Shown piece after piece: positions 1 through 10,114 of a stretch of DNA of 21,584 bases (positions are counted from its first letter, which is position 1; each line of letters opens with the position of its first letter). The stretch spans positions 147,130-168,713 of the forward strand of contig MU657218.1 of the NCBI GenBank assembly GCA_026770575.1, read 5' to 3'. Made by a program: the position numbers and the translations under genes. This DNA comes from Pelagophyceae sp. CCMP2097 (Eukaryota; Sar; Pelagophyceae). The notes under the pieces are model-generated. The model was not told the DNA's origin and ran no database searches. It saw only the letters and a program-made list of their open reading frames with translations.

Positions 1-1723
1 CGCAGCCGCCTTTTGCCGCTGCTTGTGGCGCAGCCGCCGCAGGCAGGGCAGGAAAAGGGTCCGCGAGTCCGGGTCTAGGTCTTCGACTCGGCCCAGACCC
101 GAGACCCGGACCAGTGCGGCCGATGCCAGACCCGAACCCGGACCCGCCTAAACCCGGACCCGGACCCGTGGCTATAGTCCCGGGCATGATGGCCCGGGCG
201 CGCGCGCGGCCGACACCCGGTCCCGCGTCGCTGAATTATTTGCTAAATTAAATCCTCCTTATTAAGGTTTAAACGTTTTCGACTTTGGATTCTTCCTAGG
301 ATTCCTATATCTGATATCACGACCGAGTGCGGAGCACGTGGACTCGTACGTGCATTCCACCTTCCAGGTGGATCACGAGCGCCTTGTTTACCCGTTCGCT
401 CTGTGCCGGACGCTTGACCCTAAACACGAACCCGGACCCGGGGCAAAAGGGCCGGACCCGAGACCCTGTCCCTCAAAGGCCGAGACCAGAGCCGAGACCC
501 GGATCCTAACTCCGGGTCAGCCCGGATGGGCGGACGTTGATTCGTCATTACCTCCGTATTCGCGGTTCCGGGTTCGAACTCGGAACCCTTTTCCCTGGCC
601 GCATGTGGCGCAGCCGCTGCTGGCTGCGCAGCCGCCTCATGCGTCGCAGCCGCCTCTTGCTGCCGCTGCTCGTGGTTCAACCGTCGCAGGCGGCATAGCC
701 GCCTCACGCATCCGTTGCAGGTGGCGTAGCCGTCTTTTGCCACTGCTGACGGAGCAGCCACACCATTCGGCGCAGCCGCTTAATGCTGCTGCCGCTGGCG
801 GCGCAGCCGCCTTATGCAGCCGACGCAGACGGCGCAGCCGCCTTTTGCTGCTACTGGCTGTGCAGCCAACTCTTGCGGCGCAGCCACATCTTTGTTTGTA
901 CTGCTGCTCGCGGTTCATACGTTGCAGCCGAAGCAGCAGCCTCACGCATCCGCCACACGAGGCGCAGCCGCCTTTTATCGTTGCTGGCGGCGCAGACGCA
1001 GCATGAGGCGAAGATTGCCTTATGCTGCCGCCGCAGGCGGCGCAGCCGCCTCACGCATCCACCGCAAACAGCGCAGCTTCCTGTTACCTCTGCTGACGGC
1101 GCAGCCGATGCAGACGGCGCAACGTCGCAAGTGGGGTAGCCGCAGCAAACTGCGCAGTTGTCTTATTTTGTTGTTGGTGGCGCAGCCGTCGTAAACGGCG
1201 CAGCCGCTTTTTATTGCAGTTGTTTTCAAAACAGCTACTCTTCTTAGGGCGCGCGCAGTTGTTCATTGGACTCTATGGACAAGCGCTAGGGCCTGTCTAT
1301 AGGCTTAAAAATGGCGTCTATAGCCCTTTTTCATTTTTGGTGTTCTATTGTACTGTCCTGCGCCGCAAGCTTATAGTTTTCGGCGTTTTCTGAAGAAGTC
1401 TACACTCACTGAATACCTCTTGGCCCGACCTTCACGCGCAATCGCACGGGAGGGTTTCAAGGGTACCACTTGCCATCGATCTACAGCCTCGCGTCAATGT
1501 AAAACTATCGCCGAAAAAACGGGAAAAAACGGCAACAAGCTAAAAGGTTAACAGTAATCTGCGACGCGTTTAATTAGGGCTACGACAGGTGAAGGGGGTC
1601 CCACGGACCAAATCGGCATTTTTAAAATGACCGTAAGGAACGTTCTTTCGAAAGTCACATTGAAGGGTAAGAGTGGAAATAATCCTTAGATAGTAATAGG
1701 CGCCGGCCCCTGCGGGGCCCTAT
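1..1723 (+). repeat. Large hairpin-array repeat element, copy 1 (left-truncated by the window edge)
   Basis: This segment matches the reverse complement of 8477-11798 in the same order. It has the end of a GC array (1-45), a core rich in GGGTCC/CCCGGA words (about 45-600), a second array of GCGCAGCCGCC-like units (about 600-1205), and a unique terminus (about 1205-1723). The terminus ends in AATCCTTAGATAGTAATAGG followed by a GC palindrome around GGCCCCTGCGGGGCC. The unique terminus is roughly 80% alike between copies by eye, while about 110 bp of the core (328-440) is nearly identical. Long open frames occur on both strands only because the arrays lack stop triplets; their translations are Ala/Arg/Pro low complexity and I do not call them genes. 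No transposase or reverse transcriptase is visible, so the class is unknown and the element is probably non-autonomous. Confidence 0.8.
600..1205 (+). repeat. Hairpin array of copy 1
   Basis: Tandem, degenerate GC-rich units related to GGCGGCGCAGCCGCC, a 15-nt hairpin on either strand, separated by short CTTTTGCTGCTGC-type spacers. The equivalent array in copy 2 (9010-10110) is almost twice as long, so the array length varies between copies. Confidence 0.75.
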
Positions 1724-2272
1724 TCGACAATCGAGAGGGTTACCAGTGATCGTCGCGGGGCCGTTATACAGCCTCTCCTGAAAGCAATAAAAAATATTAC
1801 AGGGTGAATGCGTCAATAAGATAGTGGATTTATCTTAAGGCAAAGGCGGTCTCTGACGCCAGTCGCTTATTTTTTAAGAAGGCGAAAGGCGCTGGCGGGC
1901 CGACGTTATCTTAAAAAAAGGCGCTTTTTCCGCCGAGGCGCGTGGTGGTTGCGTCGACCCTGGGCCGGGTGGCAGAGGCGGCAAACTTCTTCTTCTCTTG
2001 GCGGCGCTTGAACTTTATTGCCATATTTGTCGCCCAAGGGCGGCTGAAGACGGTCCTCAAGGCCGATTATCTTATATTTTAAGAAGGCAAAGGCGACCGG
2101 CACCGTCGATTCGCTTACGCTTTAAGATCCCAAAGGCAACGGGTTGCCTTTGGCTACTATCTTATTGACGCATTCACCCTGTTACAGAGACAAACAAACG
2201 TTCTCTACGAATAAAATAAATCCTTATATATTAATAGGCTCGTACTACTAAGGCCCCGTAGGTACGGGCCCG
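1724..2272 (+). repeat. Second, truncated terminus of the same element, split by a MITE
   Basis: The text from about 1728 (a GAGAGGGTTACCAGTGATCG-like stretch through CAGCCTCTCCTGAAA) aligns with the subterminal part of copy 2 read on the minus strand (around 8735-8800). The text from 2190 (AACGTTCTCTACGAATA, then AAATCCTTATATATTAATAGG and a GGCCCCGTAGG palindrome) aligns with the copy 2 terminus at 8477-8555. The two halves are separated by the MITE at 1800-2181. This is therefore an older terminus fragment lying directly beside copy 1 in the same orientation. Confidence 0.65.
1800..2181. mobile_element. 382-bp MITE with 26-bp perfect terminal inverted repeats and TTA target duplication
   Basis: Positions 1800-1825 start CAGGGTGAATGCGTC and are an exact 26-base inverted match to 2156-2181. 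TTA directly flanks both ends (1797-1799 and 2182-2184). A three-base TWA duplication is typical of PIF/Harbinger elements, and the small size with no ORF fits a Tourist-like MITE; that family assignment is inference. The interior carries several degenerate copies of a CTTAAGAAGGCAAAGGCG-like word in the same orientation. The perfect terminal repeats suggest recent insertion into the older element terminus around it. Confidence 0.85.
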
Positions 2273-2368
2273 GGGCCCTTGCATCTTTTTTGGCGACGGG
2301 GCGATATCGATATCGCGATACGAGCTACGAGAGCTAGACAAGAGGGGTCCGCATCGCCAACTCTCAGC

Positions 2369-5300
2369 ATGGGCAAGGCGGCGAACGTGGCGAAGAAGGC
2401 GGCGTGGGCCGAAGAGAAGAGTTTGAGCGCCGAGTCGAACGTGCGCGAGGTGACAACAGGCAGCGTCTGTCCCACGGCACGGGTCGACGGATTTGCTGCA
2501 AGCCCCGCACCTCGCGCGCGTCTGTAGGTGGACGTGACTCGCGGGGCCGCGAACGGGGCGGGCGAGTCGGAGTTGTTTGAGAAGAAACTTTCAAAGGAAG
2601 AGAAGAAGGCTGCTGCTGCTGCTGCAAAGGCGGACCGGGCTTTAAGAAAGGCCGCCGCCGGCGAAACCGTCGAGGAAGATGATGGGGAAGTGGACGACTT
2701 GAAGAAGAGCATGTCGTCTTCATCTTTGAAATCGAAATCGTCGAGCGGGAGCTTGGCGAAGAAGGGCAAGAAGATGACCGCTTCTGAGAAAGCTGCGAGT
2801 GACAACGCCGAACTCGAGGCCGAGCTCTTAGCGGCGCGCGTGCGCGCGGCCGAGGAAAGGACGCGTCTGGGTGCTTACAAGGGTGCTTTAGAAGCCGCTT
2901 CCTTCACGCTGCCCAACCCGGGAGGCGGTGCGCCTTTGTTAGAAGACGCTTCCTTCACTTTAGTGCGCGGGCGGCGGTACGCCTTGATCGGGAGAAACGG
3001 GAAAGGGAAGTCGACTCTTTTACGGGCGCTTGCAGCTCGACGATATGGTAACATACCTGCGAATGTCAGTGTGTTTTACGTGAGGCAGGAGGTCCACCTC
3101 ACCGAAGTCTCCAAGAAGCAGACGCCGGCGCAGTGCATCGTCGCGGCGGATATCGAAAGGGCGGTGCTGATGAAGGAGTGCGCGATTTATGAAGCTGACG
3201 GCGCCGAGCTCACCGAGGCGCAGCAGAAGCGACATTGCGAGGTTCGCCCCTCCACCCTTCCCTTTACGGGCCCTCCAAAGGACCCTGAAGACGGCCTCTC
3301 GATTGGCCCATGTACGGCCCTCGAAAGTCGCCGGGGCCTTGTACGGCCCCCGGACGGCGCCCCTGGACGCAGCGCAACCATCGCTCCCCGCAGCCACTGG
3401 ACGACGGCCCCTGGACGCCCCGCAAAACGCCCGCGACTACGCCCCGCAAGGCGCCCGCTTTAGGTCCTTGAGCAGTTGGAGGTCATCGAGGCCGACTCGG
3501 CGCCGCGCCGCGCTGAGGAGCTTTTGATCGGTCTCGGCTTTTCTGAAGAGCTGCGGAACCGCCCTTTAGAAGCTTTATCCGGCGGCTGGCGCGTGCGCAC
3601 CATGCTCGCGGCCGCGATCTTTGCGCGGCCGGACCTTTTACTTCTGGATGAGCCAACGAACCATCTTTCTATTGGCGCTGTCATGTGGCTCGCAAGGGAA
3701 CTCGCCACTTCCGAAACTTGGAAGGAGAGGACCGTCGTCATCGTCTCCCACGACCGCTTCTTCCTCGACGAGGTGCGTCGAGCGTCTCGCCAGGCATCGG
3801 AGACCCTTTGCGGGAATCAAGGCATCGTCCCCTCTTGGCGAAAAGACGCGGGAAATACCTGGGGAAACCGTCTGGGCCGAGGTTCACCCCCGCTTTGAGG
3901 TCTGCGGCGACTGTTTGCACATCTCCGGCGCGGCGCGCCGGCTGACGCAATCGCACGGGAATTATTCCACGTGGTTTCAGCGGCGCTGCGACCAACGCGC
4001 GCTGTACGAGAAGGAAAAGTTGCTGCGGGAGAATGAGATTGACAAGCTGAAAGAGTCCTTGCCAGCGTCCTTGAAAAAGACGGACTTGCTTCAAATCAAA
4101 TCCACCCTGGGTGCCCTTTGAAAACAACGAGGCTGAATTGGACGGACCGGAGAAGGGACCCGTAGACGGTCCTCAATGATCCGTTGATGGTCGAAACGAC
4201 CTCGACGGACGAGATATGGTCCCTGAACAGTCCTTGACACGGACCCGAAGAGGGACCCGAAAATGGACATCGGCCCCGTCCCGTAAAAACCCTCTCCGGA
4301 CCTCGCGTTCCGATACGACCTCGTTTGAACTTCGACGGACCCGAGGACGGACCCGAGGACAGCCCCAATGTGGACCCGAGAACGGACTCTGGTTCCCGAA
4401 AGGACCCAAAGACCCCTGTACGACGGACCCGAGAACGGACCCTGTACGGCCCGTAGCCGCAACGAAGACGGTCCCTTGATGGCCCAAAGACGGCCCAAAG
4501 ACGGCCCAAAGACGGTCCGTAGACGCATCTCCACCGGACCCGTAGACGGACCCGAAGGCGGTCCTCTCCCGACGTCGACGGACGCTCTGCGGTCAAATGT
4601 GGACCCCCAATTAGGTCCCTCGAAAGGACCCGATGACGTCCCGAGCCGAGCCCCTGAACAGTCCGCAAACGAACCTGCCCCTGAACAGTCCGAAAACGAA
4701 CCTGAACAGATGCGGAGACGGACCCACAATGGACCGGAGACGGACCCGGAGACGGACCCCTGGACAGTCTTTTACGGACGAACGCTTGTCGACGGGCCCC
4801 AAGACGGGCCCAAAGAGAGGCACCATGCGGACTTGGAGACCTGTACGGACCCGTAGACGGTCCGTAGACGGTCCCTCTCCGGGCCGGAGACGGCCCCGCC
4901 TCGACTCTGTACGGCCGGTAGACGACGCCGGGCAGACGGACCCTTTGTGCAGCCCTCTCCAGTCCTTCTTCGCGCCCTTGGACGGCCCCTCGACGCCAAA
5001 GTCGTAGGTTTGCGGGCCACGGCTTCAAGTACGGCGGGTCGTCGTCGGCGCTTGGGCGGCGTTGTTTTGGGGCAACGCGTATGAATTCCGTTCTTTCGAA
5101 TCCTTTGAGGGTCTTTCTAGGCCATCAATAAGATGAAGATGAAGGAGAAGCAAGCGGGCAAGCTGGAGGTGGCGGCGGAGGAGCAAGCTGATGATTTGGC
5201 GGCTTTACAAGAAGATCAGGAATTGCCCCTCAAGCTCTGTGCGGGCGGATCCCTTGATGGCTTCCTTGTTCAAGTCATCGACATGGCCTTTAAGTATCCT

Positions 5301-7211
5301 GGCACCGAAAAGCTCTTGATGCAAAAGGTCGAAATGGGCGTCACCTCAACGTCGCGCATCGTCTTGTTGGGTGAAAATGGCAACGGAAAAACGACTCTGG
5401 TGCGTGCGCGATTTTCAAAGGGAAAAGTGCACGTTTCCAAATGCCAACCCGGCCAAACTAGGTCAAGCTGATGCTGGGCGAGCTGACTCCGACGTCGGGG
5501 ACTGTTCGGATCAACGCGCAGTGTAGGGTTGCGCTGGTGAACCAGCACCACGCGGACCAGCTCGACTTGACAAAGTCGCCTCTAGAGTACATGCTGCACA
5601 AATTCAAGCAGGGCCCGCCGCCGGAGACGGCCTACGAGCACCTGCAAAAGCTCCGCGAGACCCGCGTCTCTTTGGAAAACACGCCACGAGGCGACGGCCG
5701 GAAGGCACCCTCCACATGGAAGGCACCCTCCAAAGGAGCAGGGACGGCCGGGTCGAGTTGCTCAATTTGTGCTATACCCAAAGGGTCGTGGGTTGACCAA
5801 ACCCGCCTTCAAAGGGTCGGGTTCGGCCAGACCCGCGGGTATACGGGGAAGGCCAAAACGCGATAACCCGGCAAACCCGACGCGCGGGTCGAAGGGCAAA
5901 CGCGAACCCGTCCCTGCTCCTATCTCCGGCTTCTCGAGACAGCCCCTTTCGACGGCCCCTGGAAACGGCCATTCGAGACGGCCCCTTTCGACGGCCATTC
6001 GAAACGACGCCTTGAGATGGCCCCTCGAGAGGCTCGGACGGTCGCTTCGGCGGTTGCTTGGGCGGTCCCTCGGACAATTCCTTTGGATAGTTCCTTTGAG
6101 GGTCCCTCGACGGGCCCTCTGTGACCGTCGCTTTGACAGCGGTTTCTCGACAGTCCCTTGGACGGTCACTCGGCCCCTCGACTGCAGCCCCTTTACGACG
6201 TCCCTTGGACGGGTCCTCGGACGGTCGTTTGGACGGGTCTTCGGACGGTCGCTCAGACGGCCCCTCGGAGGGTCCCCCGAAGTTCGCTTGGATGGTCCCT
6301 CGACGATCTCTTGGGAGGTCCTTTGGACAGTTCCTTTGGACAGTTCCATTGGAGGGTCCCTTGGAGGGTCCCTCGACGGTCCCTCGACGGTCCCTCTGCG
6401 ACGGTCCCGTGGTTGGTCCATGGGACGGTCGTTTGGATGGTCGCTCGACTGCGGCCCCTCTGCGACGTCCCGCGGGTGGACCTTGGGACGGACCCTGCGA
6501 CGGTCCCTTGGGCGGGCCTTTTGACAGTCCTTTTTTGGGTCTTCAGGGCAATCCAGCAGCGTGCCCCCGCCTTACTGCCTTTGTAGGCGGCCACCTCGCC
6601 GGCTGCGGCGTGCCCGGGCACAACCCCGACCTTCAAAACGTCCCTGCGGCTGCACTCTCGGGCGGCCAGCGTTCGCGCGTCGCTTTAGCGGAAATTTCCT
6701 TCCGGCGCCCACACGTCCTCGTGCTGGACGAGCCGACGAACAACCTCGATTTGGAGAGCGTGGCAGCGCTGGCGGAGGCGGTGAAGAACTTTGATGGCGC
6801 TGTCATCTGCGTCTCGCACGACCAATTTTTTGTGAACGAAATCGCCAACGAGGCCTGGGTCGTCGAGAAGCAAGCGGTGCGTTACTAAGCGGGGAGGCCT
6901 TTGGACGACGCGGGGACTGTTGGACCAGACGCGGGGACTGTTGGATAATCCACGGAACCTCGTTCTGTTACGCACTCCACCGAGGCTGCTCAAGCCAACT
7001 GTTCATCCCGAGCGACTTTAGGTGAAGAAGGTCGAATCCTTCGACGCCTACCGCAAAAAACAGCTCCAGAAGCGAAACGCCGCGCCCTTCCTTCTGTCAT
7101 GCACTGGAAAAGACAGAGAGGCAACGTGTCAGGCTTCTCCGCCGCACCTTCATAACTAGGCTCGACGCGACCGCGGCGCTGGCTCTGGCGCAGGGCGCCA
7201 AGAAGCGATGA
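2369..7211 (+). CDS. ABC-F family ATPase (GCN20/ABCF-like), about ten exons
   Basis: Soluble twin-ATPase protein of the ABC-F class, which acts on ribosomes or in translation control; no membrane domain is seen. Frame-consistent exons: 2369-2449, 2528-3241, 3464-3772, 3900-4054, 5008-5047, 5121-5399, 5462-5654, 6587-6876, 7022-about 7083 or 7095, 7160-7211. They give about 724 residues, normal for eukaryotic ABC-F. A Lys/Ala/Ser-rich charged N-terminal extension (to about residue 125) precedes NBD1: Walker A GRNGKGKST (about 182), LSGGW (303), Walker B LLLLDEPTNHL (about 324), switch SHDRFF. A charged linker (KMKMKEKQ) leads to NBD2: GENGNGKTTL (about 517), LSGGQ (613), LVLDEPTNNLD, SHDQFF. 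The tail is basic, ending AKKR. The NBD1 D-loop reads NHLS rather than NHLD. Introns 5 and 7, and possibly the last, need GC donors. The ATG at 2369 opens the only frame that splices into exon 2. The family call is firm; the subfamily is not. Confidence 0.88.
4130..4990 (+). repeat. Intronic GGNCC minisatellite (ABC-F intron 4)
   Basis: Inside the 953-nt intron 4055-5007. It is a dense degenerate array of about 10-12-nt words such as GACGGACCCG, AGACGGTCC and TGTACGGCCC, each carrying a GGNCC core. Long open frames occur on both strands (for example 4096-5028 on the minus strand) only because stops are rare in the repeat. No conserved domain is seen in any of them. Confidence 0.8.
5880..6540 (+). 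repeat. Intronic GGNCC minisatellite (ABC-F intron 7)
   Basis: Inside the 932-nt intron 5655-6586. Repeated words are of the type GGTCCCTTGGAC, CGACGGTCCCT and GGACGGTCGTTTGG, with a longer-range repeat in which a GACTGCRGCCCCT...GACGTCCC block near 6180 recurs near 6449. The predominant word differs from that of intron 4, so the two arrays probably expanded separately. Confidence 0.8.
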
Positions 7212-7450
7212 CCGCGCTCCCTGGCGCGCACGCATGCGGGTGGCGACTGCGTGCCGAACCGCCTTTTTACGTAAAGAAAATGCGACCGAGGCCCCTTTCC
7301 CTTGTGAGAACGACCGAGGCCTCCAAAGTCCGGCATGTGCCACGCTCTTGCCTTGCACGTAAAGCCTCTTCTAGCCTCCTGGCCGCCCTAAGACTGCCCG
7401 GACGTCGGAGCGCACCCATGCGAAGGCCCGCAAGTCGTGGTAAAAGAAAA

Positions 7451-8450
7451 TTAGAGTCCCCCCTCCGCCTGGAGCGTCAACACTGACACGACGCCGCCGC
7501 AGAGGTGCCAGAGCGAGTGCCAGACTGCGTAGCTGGATTCGTCGCCGGCGCGCCGGCTCGCAGTTGAACGGCCGTAGCACCTGCGGCCGGCGGTCCAAGC
7601 GGCGCACCGACACGGCCATCAACACGCCGGCCACGCACCAAAACGTCGGCGCCGCCAGCACGGCGACGAAGACCGGCCCGCGGTGGACGAGGGCCTGCGA
7701 CGGTATCGTCTGACTGCAGTTGCGCCGCGTCATCAAGCTCTGCCGCTCTTTCCGTCGCTCTTGCATCGGGTTTCCCGACGCCGCCTTGTCGCGAGGTAGA
7801 CGACGTAGGTGACGAGCGTTGAGGCGAGGCATTTGTCATAAAAGTGGGAAATGGCGGCTTTTCCTGCACGCGTCGACGCGCAGTCAACACACGCCTTGGA
7901 GCCTCGAATACGCCGCGAGGGCGGCGCACGAAGGACGCTGTTTCGGACCCGAGTCGACGTAGTCACTCCAGAAGCACCTGTTCTTTGGCCGTCGACGAGG
8001 GCCGGTGGGGGTCAGCGTCGCGGCCGTTTATGGGGTCTGTATAGGGAGTCCATCTCGCAAGCGTCTCGCGTCCGTCACGCAAGCGTCTCGCGGCCGTATA
8101 GGGTCCGTATAGGGTCCGTATAGGGTCCGTATAGGGTCAGTACGGGTCCCGTCTCGCGGCCGTATAGGGTCCGCACGGGGTCCGTCTCTTGTCAGTATAG
8201 GGTCCATCTCTTCTCGCCCGACGCCGCTGGTCCACGCGAGCGCCTGGAGGAGCCAGAGGATTAGGCGCGGGTTGGCGTGGAGGCCGTCGTGGACTGCCGG
8301 CAAAGCATAACAGAGGGCGGAGGCGCCGATGAGATGCGACCTCCGAGTACCTAGTCGACTGACGTCCCGCACCGCTAAAACAGCAAGAGACGCACCCCAC
8401 GGAATGTTCGTCTGCGACGACTGGCGCACGAACGCGGAAATGGCGTCCAT
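7451..8450 (-). CDS. Small multi-pass membrane protein, CREST-superfamily-like (alkaline ceramidase/PAQR/Per1/TMEM8 type)
   Basis: Five exons restore one frame of 184 residues: 8450-8218, 7977-7949, 7863-7785, 7713-7606, 7556-7451. Hydrophobic stretches include SHLIGASALCYALP, LILWLLQALAWTSGV, STLVTYVVYLAT, VFVAVLAAPTFWCVAGVL and LCGGVVSVLTLQ. Polar signatures follow CREST order: SDYVDSG after an early helix, HFYDKCLAS (HxxD), and near the C-terminus YAVWHSLWH (HxxxH). In the family these are Ser, Asp and His metal ligands of a hydrolase or receptor fold, so a membrane lipid hydrolase is possible but unproven. The 3' end is convergent with the ABC-F gene (240 bp apart). The ATG at 8450 lies 26 bp from the terminus of repeat copy 2. 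Introns 1, 3 and 4 require GC donors (GCGAGA, GCGGCG, GCGCCG). Intron 1 holds a GTATAGGGTCC array. The membrane-protein call is fairly sure, the superfamily moderately so; exact joins need RNA. Confidence 0.55.
8035..8215 (-). repeat. Intronic 11-bp minisatellite in the membrane-protein gene
   Basis: Four consecutive copies of CGTATAGGGTC occur at about 8095-8138, with degenerate copies and CGTCTCGCGGCC words on either side. The array lies entirely within inferred intron 1 (7978-8217). It shares the GGNCC-rich flavour of the ABC-F introns but has a different unit. Confidence 0.8.
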
Positions 8451-8594
8451 TTCGGCGCGCCGCCGCCGCTCAGGCTACAGGGCCCCGCGGGCGCAGGACC
8501 CGGCGCCTATTATTATCTAAGGATTTTTTCTATTTGTAGAGAACGTTCGGTAGTCGCTGATAATAACTTGTTTTTGCCGATTTTTTTTTTCGTC

Positions 8595-8800
8595 GATAGA
8601 TTTCAGTCAGGTGATGCAGTAGAATGGCTCCGCGCCGATCATCGGGAACCTTCTCGTGCGTTGGCGTGTAAATGTATTGGCAAAGATTTTTTAATCGCCG
8701 AATAATTTTGTCGATAGTTTTTACAGGCGAGTCAGGAGAGGATGTAGAACGTCCGCGCGCGAACCACTGGGAACCCTCTCGTGCGCTTGCGCATGTAGGT
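8595..8800 (-). repeat. Subterminal tandem duplication (about 135 bp) in copy 2
   Basis: Read on the minus strand, a block beginning CGCACGAGAGGGTTCCCAG and ending near CTATCGACAAAA is followed about 135 bp later by a diverged second block beginning CGCACGAGAAGGTTCCCGA. Copy 1 and the remnant at 1728 each show only one recognisable block. Confidence 0.65.
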
Positions 8801-9009
8801 CGGGGCAAGAGGTATTGTGTAATGCTAGACTTCTTTGGTTGAAACGGCGAAAACTATAAGCTCGCGTCGCAGGGCAGTACAATAGAACACCAAAAATGGA
8901 AAAGTACTATAGAAGCCGTTTTTGTGCCTATAGACAATCTCCAGCGCTTGTCCATAACGACCAATGAACAAGTGCGCGCGCCCTAACAAAAGCAGTTGAT
9001 AAGAAAGCA

Positions 9010-10110
9010 GCTGCAACAGAAAGCGGCTGCGCCGTTTGCGACGGCAACGCCTCCAGCAACGAAATAAGGCAACTGCGCAGCTTGCTGCGGCTGCCCCACT
9101 TGCGACACTGCGCCGTCTGCGGCGGCTGCGCCGCCAGCAGAGGCAAAAGGCTACTGCGCCGCCTGCGGCGGCTGCATAAGGCGGCTTCGACGCCTGCGGC
9201 AACAGCATAAGGCGGCTGCGCCGCATGCTGCGGCTGCGCCGCCAGCAACGACAAAAGGCGGCTGCGCCGCATGTGGCGGATGCGTGAGGCGGCTGCGCCG
9301 CCTGCGACGAATGAACCGCGAGCAGCGGCAGCAAAATGCGGCTTCACCGCAAGAGTCGGCTGCGCAGCCAGCAGCGGCAAAAGGCGATTGTGGCGCCTGC
9401 GGCGGCTGCGCCGCCAGCAGCGGCAAAAGGCGACTGCGCCGACTGTGGCGGCTGCATAAGGCGGCTGTGCGGCATGCTGCGGCAGCATAAGGCGGCTGCG
9501 CCGCCTGCTGCGGCTGCCCGCAATCAGCGGCAAAAGAAGGGTGCGCCGCCTGCAGCGGCTTCATGTGGCGGCTGCGCCGCCTGCGACGGATGAACCGTGA
9601 GCAGCGGCAGCAAAAGCAGCTGTATAGCATGCGGCAGCTGCGCAGTATACGGCGGCAGTATGAGACGGCTGCGCCGCCAGCAGCGGCAAAAATACGGCTG
9701 CGCCGTCTGCGTCGGCTGCATAAGGCGGTTGCGCCGCCAGCGGCAGCAGCATAAGGCGGCTGTGCCGAATGGTGTGGCTGCGCCATCAGCAGCGGCAAAA
9801 GACGGCTACGCCGCATGCAACGGATGCGTGAGGCGGCTGTGCCGACTACGACGGTTGAACTACGAGCAGCGGCAGCAAGAGGCGGCTGCGACGTCATGAG
9901 GCGGCTGCGCAGCCACATGCGGCAAAAGGCGGCTGCGCCGCCTGCGGCTGCTGCGCCACCAGCAGAGACAAAAGGCGGCTGCGCCGCCAGCGGCTGCTGC
10001 GTCGCCTGCGACGGCTGCGCCGTCAGTGTCGGCTGCGCCGCCTGTGGCGGCTGCGCCGCCTGCGGCGTCTGCGCCGTCTGCTGCGGGTGCATAAGGCGGC
10101 TGCGCCGCAT
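9010..10110 (-). repeat. Hairpin array A of copy 2
   Basis: Dozens of 15-nt hairpins of the form GGCGGC-TGC-GCCGCC with spacers such as AGCAGCGGCAAAA. Some stems change on both sides together (GACGGC-TGC-GCCGTC at 10010-10024; ACGGC-TGC-GCCGT at 9694-9706). A marker word, TGAAC..GAGCAGCGGCAGCAA, recurs at 9311, 9590 and 9855, giving a higher-order period of about 265-280 bp. Confidence 0.8.
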
Positions 10111-10114
10111 GCGG

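Noticed and set aside
338..1194. Several overlapping open frames (both strands) in the array of copy 1
   Set aside because: They translate to Ala/Arg/Pro/Gln low complexity in all frames because the GC repeat lacks stop triplets; the same occurs in copy 2. No domain or start context supports a gene.
1681..1723. Helitron-like 3' end (GC hairpin near the terminus)
   Set aside because: The hairpin is not followed by CTRR and there is no TC start at the other end or A/T insertion site to support it.
4096..5028. 310-codon minus-strand open frame
   Set aside because: Lies within ABC-F intron 4 and is read entirely from the GGNCC minisatellite; it has no recognisable domain.
5769..6524. 251-codon plus-strand open frame and a 219-codon minus-strand frame
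   Set aside because: Both are readings of the intron 7 minisatellite; only the downstream part from 6587 is genuine ABC-F coding sequence.
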